DNA of 64,000 nt, from contig CAUJGJ010000161.1 of assembly GCA_963170055.1 (NCBI GenBank), forward strand, positions 2,714,475 through 2,778,474, given 5' to 3'. The position numbers were made by a program, and so were the translations under genes. Positions within the stretch are counted from its first letter, which is position 1; each line of letters begins with the position of its first letter. This DNA is from Halisarca cf. caerulea (taxonomy: Eukaryota; Porifera; Demospongiae; Chondrillida; Halisarcidae). Under the pieces are notes generated by a model. That model did not search any database and had not been told where the DNA came from. It saw only the letters and a list, made by a program, of their open reading frames with translations. This document shows, piece by piece, positions 52,401 through 61,300 of the stretch.

Positions 52401-55271
52401 TCTTGACTGTGGATAAGAATCTTCCCGTTTTCTTCAATCCATTCTATGATAGCACTTCTAATTTGGTAAGTGATATCAGGATTTGTATTTCTTGTGAACA
52501 TTGCCCAGTGATTGTGTGGTATCAAGAATAGATGCATGCTACCCTATGTAGGTGTAGGCTATCTATCGTACCATGTAGGGAATGGACACATGCATATTTC
52601 CCTACACTTGTGGGTCTTGCCTTATCTGGTAGGTTTTTTACACCCTGGCTTTGTTTGTTTGCTGTAGTACGTACGTAGATCATCTATGTATATACAGTAT
52701 GTACAAGGCTGTACAAGTGGATTTTTTGAAATTTGCCAAATGTATGTACGTATATTAAGTTGAAATATAAGCCTTGATATTCAAACCTTCATTTGAGGGT
52801 AACCTTGTACATATGTACGTATGGTGGAGGAAGCAGTAGTATTTGGATATTATGAAATTCTACATCCTTGAGTGTAAGTGTCAATTGTAGCCTGGCAACT
52901 TGTGCTTCTTTATTGAAGAAAGCATACAGACACAGTGTACTACAAAACTTTTGCTTATGCTTTATTTGATGACTTTATATCTAACATGTAGTCTAAATTT
53001 GTGCATATCATTATTTAACAATTATATTATTGTTCTGCATTACATATGTACATACATAGTTAACTGTGTACAGTACAGGTCAAAAGTTACTTAGGCTATT
53101 TCGTGAAATTTTGTGCAACTCATTGCAGGATATTGAGCAAATATTATTGATCATGCAAGACTGTCCTTAGAGAGTGCAAATTGCATGCAGACGCTTCTCA
53201 CAAAGAAATGACAAAGCATGCCCTTCGTGAATTTATGGGATAACTTGAAATTTGCTTTGGATTCACTCGATTTACATGCAATGCATATGCACATGCATAC
53301 TATGTACTTTATTTATTATTATATTAACTTTGTGTGACCATGGCTAATACGCTTATGCTTGTGTTTTCTCACTCGTGTATCAAACGGTGGCTAGTACTGT
53401 ATGCGCTCAAATTTTCACGGGATAAAACTTTCGCGGATGGCCGATTTTCAATATTTTCGCAGTTTTTATTTTCACGGATCCCCCTTTAATCCTTCCTTTA
53501 TTTAGCCTTTTACTGACCTAAACTTTGTTAGCTTGCAGATGAAAATTTTAGAGAAAAGAGCGAAGGCACTGCAGTGCTTCTCCATGACTCCTGTTCTTTT
53601 TGATGGCCATCTTGGTCATTGCACAAGAGCTCGACCTAAATTTTCGCTGGCTTAAAATATTTGTGCATGTATGGTGGCCCACTAAGACACTTGCGAAGCG
53701 CTACGCATCGGGCCCTTCGGCCGACTCAAGGGCGTCGGGTGCTTCACCCGAAGCAGATGAAGCGGTTTCGAGTGCATTGAGCGGTCGAAGTGTTTCATTG
53801 GGATTTGGCAGTGTGCCAACTTGTTAGCTTATCAATGCATATACCTCCTTGTTTTGGAATCTTTCACGTGGCAGGATCGATTTACTTGAGCGATAATCAC
53901 TATCATGACAGTGAAAATGTGACAGTCACATGTCCTTGATGTGAGTATATACTCGTTTGGACATTCGTGTGCGTTCACTCAGACATATTTATCAATTAAG
54001 GATTAGCAGGGCCTAGCTATCTGAGTTAACAGGATATGTTACCAGGCTTCTTGGTTAAGTTTTGTAGTCCACAAGACTTAGTGCGGATGTCATTGATTTA
54101 AATTTCTACAGTTGCATGGCATAATGATTAATATCACTGTCATTGATATAACCTATATAGGAGCTAATAATTGATTGCTTTTCATAACTCTGTAAGTCAC
54201 GGTCAGGTGCATAAAATAAAAGTTATGTAACCATAATGTTACAGCATCTTGTATCATCAACTGTCACAGGCCATAAGGACAACTTTGCCATCATGATATT
54301 CTCTGAATATCTTCCCAATTTTTTGCACTTGCATCAGTTCCTACTGTATATTGCCATGTAAATTATAATGATTCAATCAATCATACTTTTAGGAAACAAT
54401 GACAATGTTCAATTAAATGATTATTACCTGTAAAAGTTAACCATTCCAGTCACAAGTGTATTAATTTTCTGAGCATTTACTCTTAGGCCGAATCGGATTT
54501 TTTTTCAGCATGAATTGGCTAAATATTAATTTAAAAATGCAAAATTTAAGGCATAACAGTATTGCATAATTATCATTTATTTAATAAACTTCTTGGTATT
54601 ACTTCTGCAAGGAGTCGCAGCATGGGTGTACCATGCACCACTAGATCTTAGACTATAATTGGTACAGTAACTACGGAGTTATATATAGAAGTGAACCAAG
54701 CTTTATGGTGTATGAGTTTTGCATGGTAGAAGATTCTGAAGGAAAAATACTTTCCATATGTGAAGCTTGAGGATGAAAAATTTAAGAACAATGCCATGGC
54801 AGATGGAACTCAATGGGGAAGATATTCAGAGAATAATGTCATGGCAAAGTTTTCCATATGGCCTGTGACAGTTGATGATATGATATACTCGAATAGTGCA
54901 GTGAATGACGCATAAGATATGCATGTAGATATGATGCATAGCAGGGTGATGGGGGGGTTATTATAAAGTATAGTAGGGGGGCAGGTACATACATGTATAT
55001 GTGATATCCTAGACATTTATAAAACACATACAGTGCAGTGATAATAGAGGTGCATGTAGATATGTATATGGAGTGCAGGGGTATATATACATACAAAAGT
55101 AGGGGGGTTGCATGGGGGCATGCTCCCTCCCCCTGGAATATTTGAGGGTTTTTTAGTTTGTAATGTTGCATTTGATTTTAGAACATTCAAGGCAGTCACT
55201 GATTTTGACACTCAAGTAGGGCCTTTTCTATATAGTAATAAAATGAGTGCCTGTGTGTACACATGTATGTG

Positions 55272-55320
<49 letters not shown>

Positions 55321-58300
55321 ATGCACAGTGCACGAGTATATACTTAACTAGAGGGACTTCGGGACATGCCCCCTATAAGGAAAATTTGAGTTATTAGGTT
55401 ATATATAACATATCCTATAACAATTTTTTGCACTTGCATCAGATAGACCCTGCTAATCCTTAATTGATAAATACGTCTGAGTGAACGCACGCGAATTTCC
55501 AAACGAGTATATACTCACATCAAGGACATGTGACTGTCACATTTTCGGCTGTCATGATAGCGATTATCGCTCAATATTAAGACTTGTAGCTAAAGTAAAT
55601 CGATCCTGCCACGTGAATGACTCCAAAACAAGGAGGTATGCGCATTCATAAGCTAACAAGTCGGCATGCTGCCCAATGCCAATGAAACACTTTGACCGCT
55701 CAATGCGCTTGAAACCGCTTCATCCGCTTCGGGAGAAGTGCCCGATGCGCTTGGTCGGCCGAAGCGCCCAATGCGTAGCGCTTTGCGAGTGTCTTAGTGG
55801 GCCACCATATGCATGGCTTCCAATCTGCAAAAAATGCGAAAGTTTCATCCCGCGAAAATTTGAGCGTATACGGTACTATTCAAAAATACCAAGTGACAAG
55901 CATGGTTGAGGACAGAAAGTGACAAAGCTATGTATGGTTCGGGATAATGAATTTATTGTACAAAATCTGTTGCAACAGGTAACTACACCATTCTGAGCAG
56001 TGGGGTTTTCACAGAGAACTCGTGAAAGAGCTAGGTTGGTTAACAGTTCTAATTCTTAATAACTAAAACACTCGTTCTCATGTTTTCACAAAAATCTGCG
56101 TATAGTGTACATGTGATCTTGCACTCTCACTCAGAATAGTCTCGCACGATGATTGTGCAATCACGCAAACAATAATTGTACATACAGTATGCAGTTTAAT
56201 TTTCACAGAGTTTAATATTTGTGGTATTTGCAGATTGGAAGCCATCCGTGAATGCTTACACCCACGAAAATTTAGATCAGGCTCTTGTGCAATGGTAAAA
56301 CATGGCCATTCATGAATATAAAAACGTGAAAATCGCTAAAAGCCAAAATCTGCGAAATATACACCCCACGAAAATTTAAGCATATACAGTAGTTACTTTT
56401 GACCTGTACCGTATTTGCCTTGCCTAACATGCAATTCTCTCTCCATTCTGATACTCTCTGTATGACTTCTCCAAGTACATCTTTCAATCTACTGTGTGTA
56501 ATACAGTGTATGATGACTTGTATGGAATAATTGTACACATACGGTATATTATTATATTGTTCTTGATTATAGGTAATGTATACATATGTTTGCTAGTACT
56601 TTTATGGGAGATATCTCCAACTGTGTTCTATTTCATGAGCCACCTATGTGGCACATGATACTGTTTTTTAATTTACCTCAATGCATTTGAATTTTGTTTT
56701 GAGGAAGTGTTTTGTGGTTGCTATGCACGTATTGTATGTTTTGCAATAGCCACATTTGTGTATGGTCAAAATATTCATAGAATTCATTGTAGCATCGACC
56801 AATTTTATTACCTGTAGTCAGAGTCTTATTACTTTTTACCATAAAAATGTGACCCATATCCTGTTTGGTCGGCACACTTGTAAACTGTACCAAACTTGGA
56901 AGCGCCATGGTAATGATGTCAGTGAACATAGGCATTTAAGGTGTGCATCTCATTACCATTGCCTTATTCATGTGTGAAGTTTCCCTTGGTGGTGCCAGCT
57001 GCGCATAGCATGGGAAGAAGGGCTGTCTGTTTTGTTTGTAATAGTGTCACCAATTGTCAATTGAAGTCCCTGCTTTGTTGCTGTGTACCTTTTTGGTATC
57101 TCACATGCCTGTGCATTTGCTTCATCTAAACTGTAGGGTATACATTTGGGCTTTATGAATAGCAGAAGTGAAAGATCACACATGATTTGGTAGTTTATAG
57201 AATTAGTACGATTGTCATGTGTTACTTTTGAAGTCCCAGATGTTTCATTGGGTATGCCTTTGATCCGTAGACCTATAATTAACTCCAACCTGACCCTGTT
57301 TAGTCAGGGTGCCAGGAAATTGGGGAATGTGTGCTATATTTTTCCTCTTTGTGTATACTCAGATACTAATAAGCAGCACTTGAACCATGATGGGTGGGTA
57401 TACGGGTTGATGTGTCTAGGTGTATAATTCACTAACCCACCTCATTAAGAATTTATGAGGTGCCTATATTCTTTTCAGCTAGCCCAGTTCATTTTTCGGC
57501 CTCTTTTATTGTTCTACCACACTGTGAACATAGATGGATGATCCTCTCCTTTCAGAATTCATTATCTTCAATCCAGATGAGTTTTTGGTCCATCCTTGAG
57601 CTGATACATCCATTTGCAACCTGAACACATCCACCCAACCATCAGTTAATAGTTCGCATCAACAGACAGTTGGATGGAGGCGTTCATGTTAGTAAACAGC
57701 TGGATTGAGGCAGTCAGATCAGCAGACAGTTGGCTAAAGGCATTCGGATCAGTAAACAGGAGAATGGAAGCATTTTGATCATCAGCAAATGGCGGGATAG
57801 AGGCATTTTGGTCAATGAACAGCTGGCTGTAGGCGATCAGATTAGCTGATTGTTGGGTGGAGGTGGTCAGGTCGTAAGCGGCCCTATCAGCTCAGGAATG
57901 GACCAGGATTGAACGTAATTGCAAAATGATTCTGATAGGAAAAGATCAGCCATCTCCCCGTTCACAGCATGGGAGAAATAGGTAGGAAAGAACGGTTACG
58001 ACATCCTCAGGCTACGCCTTCGGATGTCCAGCATCATGGTACATGATAGTTATACAATGGGAATGGAAGGTTTAGCGATTCACACCTTTGGGCTCCGCCC
58101 TCAGGTGTGTAAATCGCTAAACCTCCCGTTCCCATTGTATAACCTATACAACAACCCCTGTAATCTGACTCTTTGTCCAGTAAACATCCAGTGTCTGGTT
58201 ATAGGGTCCCACTGTTGTTTTTCACACTATTGAAGGTGGGCGTGTGTAGATACAAGCATATTATGCATGTACAGTTGAATCTCGTTAATTCGACTAGGGT

Positions 58301-61300
58301 CTACTTCGAGCATCGCATTAAAACGAACCAAGTTCGAAGTCCCTGAACGAGTGCTATACCTAAGTACAGAAAAGTCTCTCATTTATTCGAACAACAATCT
58401 TCTTTACTGGAACTATTTTAGAGAAGGTAAAACAAAATCTTAAATACCTCCAGTAAAAAGATCTACGAGGCAAACAATATATAAATGATAAAGCTAGAGT
58501 AGTGTGGGGAGTTATGGGACACCTAATGGTCTTTCATTGTAGAGAAGCAACAGATTAAGTTGAAGAGCAATTTACTAGCATTCCAGTTAGGGCCACATAT
58601 TATCTATAATTGAACATAAAGTCCAATGACTCACATTGCATATAAGCGAAGATACAAAGAGTGCCTTGGGGACACTTGGGTAGGCCATTATTGGTCGCGA
58701 AGCCTAATAATGGCCGCTCTTCACACACAGGGCTCTGTCTCATGTCTTCAATAAATTTCATTTAGTTTTCTCCTAGCATGGAAAACAGCATGTTTTTAGC
58801 TTTTTGTTGATGTATTTTTTATTTATGTTTTTGTTATATTTTGTGCTATCATCACTACTTTGAAATTGAGCACTGATTTCTTAGCTTCTTCAAGACATTT
58901 TTAAGATAGGAATACAGTAGTTGGTAACTTGTGTACATTTACACTGTCACAGCCACCAAGTTGTTTGCAATTGGATGGTGTGGTCAACAAATGGCAAACA
59001 AACCTGCACAACAATTTTGGAATTTTGCGCACACTTCCTGATGCCGTTGTTCAAACTATCACGTAATGGCTAAAAATAGCCTCCGTCCCGTGATACCCTA
59101 CCCTACTCTAGCAGAACTTTTAGAAGTTACGGATACCCAGCAAGATGTTTTAATTTTTATAGATTTTGCCTCCATATTACTAACGATAAGCACTTTAGGG
59201 TTATACTTACCTGGTAAGAAGGGTTCTCGATCTATGCTTTTAATGGCCAAGAACTCTCAGAACAAAACTAAAATTGCGGCGGCCATTTTTAATCGGAAAA
59301 AGGGGGGAAGACACATTATTATTCAAATCAAGGAATACAATGTGCTACAAAAGAAAAGCCTCGGACACAGGGTTAACCCCACAGTGTAGTGCAAGGCTTG
59401 GTATGAGCCAAAGAGCACTACAGGGCCCTGGCAAGGCCAGAAGGAAACGGTGTCATCATTACAAAACTGGTGAAACAAAGGGGTGAACAGCAGTTGCAAA
59501 ATTCGCGTAAGGGTTCTCTGCTGCTGTCACCGTCTTCAACGCTTCTGAGTACTCATTACACCGCTCCTTCCATTGGATTTCACTCTTCTTATTCATAGGT
59601 TGTAGCAACTCCTTTTCCTCACAATTCTTTTCTGCATCTTCACAGGTGCCACGTGGTGGTAGCCATTTTGTTCACTCAGCACTAGTAATATGGCTACCTT
59701 AGATTAGTGTCATTAATTTTATACAATACCTCCAGAGCAAGGTGTGTAGTAACCTATTTATTGCCAAATTGACACTACAACAGATCCTAGACTCGAATAC
59801 AGAAGGGGATTCCTTTGCTGGATTTCATCTCCAGGTGTTTCAGGGTGTCAGTACATATGTATGTCGACAGATTAGAATAAAAGATTTGATTTCGATATGG
59901 ATGAAAATGGTTTTGGAGAGTTTCGTCGCAGTTACTTTCCTTACTTTTCAGAGCCTTTGTTTAGCATTTGGCAAGATTTTTAAGAGCTTTGTCGCGGTTA
60001 CATTCCTCGTTTTTCAGAGCCTTTGTTTAGCAATGGGCAAGCTACTTGTAGGCTTTTTGTGCATTGTGTACCGTGGAACGAATCTTCTTGTTAGTTTCGG
60101 TAGTAGCTGTTGCTATTTTCAGTCCACAGCAGTTCACACACATGATTGATTGACATGAGCTTGGCAGGAAAAACATGGGCATTTAGGTAGGCATGAGCCA
60201 ATTGTGCGCACATAATTTCATGAATAATAGGCACCTTTGTGAATCAGGAATAATTTGCAAATAATAGGGTACATTCTAAAATTTGTAGCACAAAATGGCC
60301 AATCAGGCCAACATGGCACACGTTTCCTTTCCCTTTAAATGGCTGTTTCATTTCACAGTAGGAACTATTCCCTTAAGATTGCATAAGACCACACAATTCA
60401 TGCTGCAGTGAGTATAAATAATGTTGAGTCTTCTGTCTAAGCTGTCACAATCATGATTCTTTACAAGTGGGAAACTTTACCAATAAAGCTACAGTACATA
60501 GAACGCCATGTAAGGAAGGCATTGGAGCTGAATAATAGGGTGTGCATTTGAGAATAATAGGCGGAGTTTGGACGAATAATTGAATAAAATAATAGGTGGT
60601 ACTTGGTGAATAATTGGCTCATGCCTACATTTAGGCACTTAAAGATGACAGTAAGTAATCTACCTGTTCACAAGGAAAGTAACAAACTTACTGCTTAGGC
60701 GGTGTCTTTGATGTGTGACGTCATCAGGCGATAAGACATGTTTTGTCCAGTAATTCTTTGTATATAATATTGCATTGACTGTGTTGTATGTATATGTATA
60801 TTTGTGTTAGAAGCCATTACATTAGAGGTGGCATTAATATCCATTTTTCCAGGGTGTTTTGCAGATTCAGTCTTATCAGGCCAATTTAGACATTTGGTCG
60901 TTCTACACTGAAGAATATTTGGCAAGGTTTCCAAAGTATGATTTTGAACTATACAGCTGCTCTGATCTAACCGTGCAAGATATACAGAATGAACTATTTG
61001 ATACTTCTGAAGTGAAACCTTTGAGCTCCACAGATGTAGCAGCAAACTACCTGGAATTGTATCTACTGAAATACATTGCTTTATTGAGAAGCATTGCTAG
61101 GAATCACAATATGAGCTGGAGAAATATATGGGAGGATCTATCAGCCCCTATTGATGACCAGTTTTCATCTGTATCCCATACACAATTTACCAAGGTGTGT
61201 TTTACATGTTTGCATAGTAACAATGTATCATGTGAATAGTAGGAATTTTTACCTTTAAGGCTTCTTTGGGCAGGTGTGCCCAACCATTCTCATCTGTATT

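Noticed and set aside
59205..59216. ATACTTACCTGG, identical to the 5' end of U1 snRNA
   Set aside because: The following sequence has no U1 stem-loops or Sm site. It is a 12-base match only.
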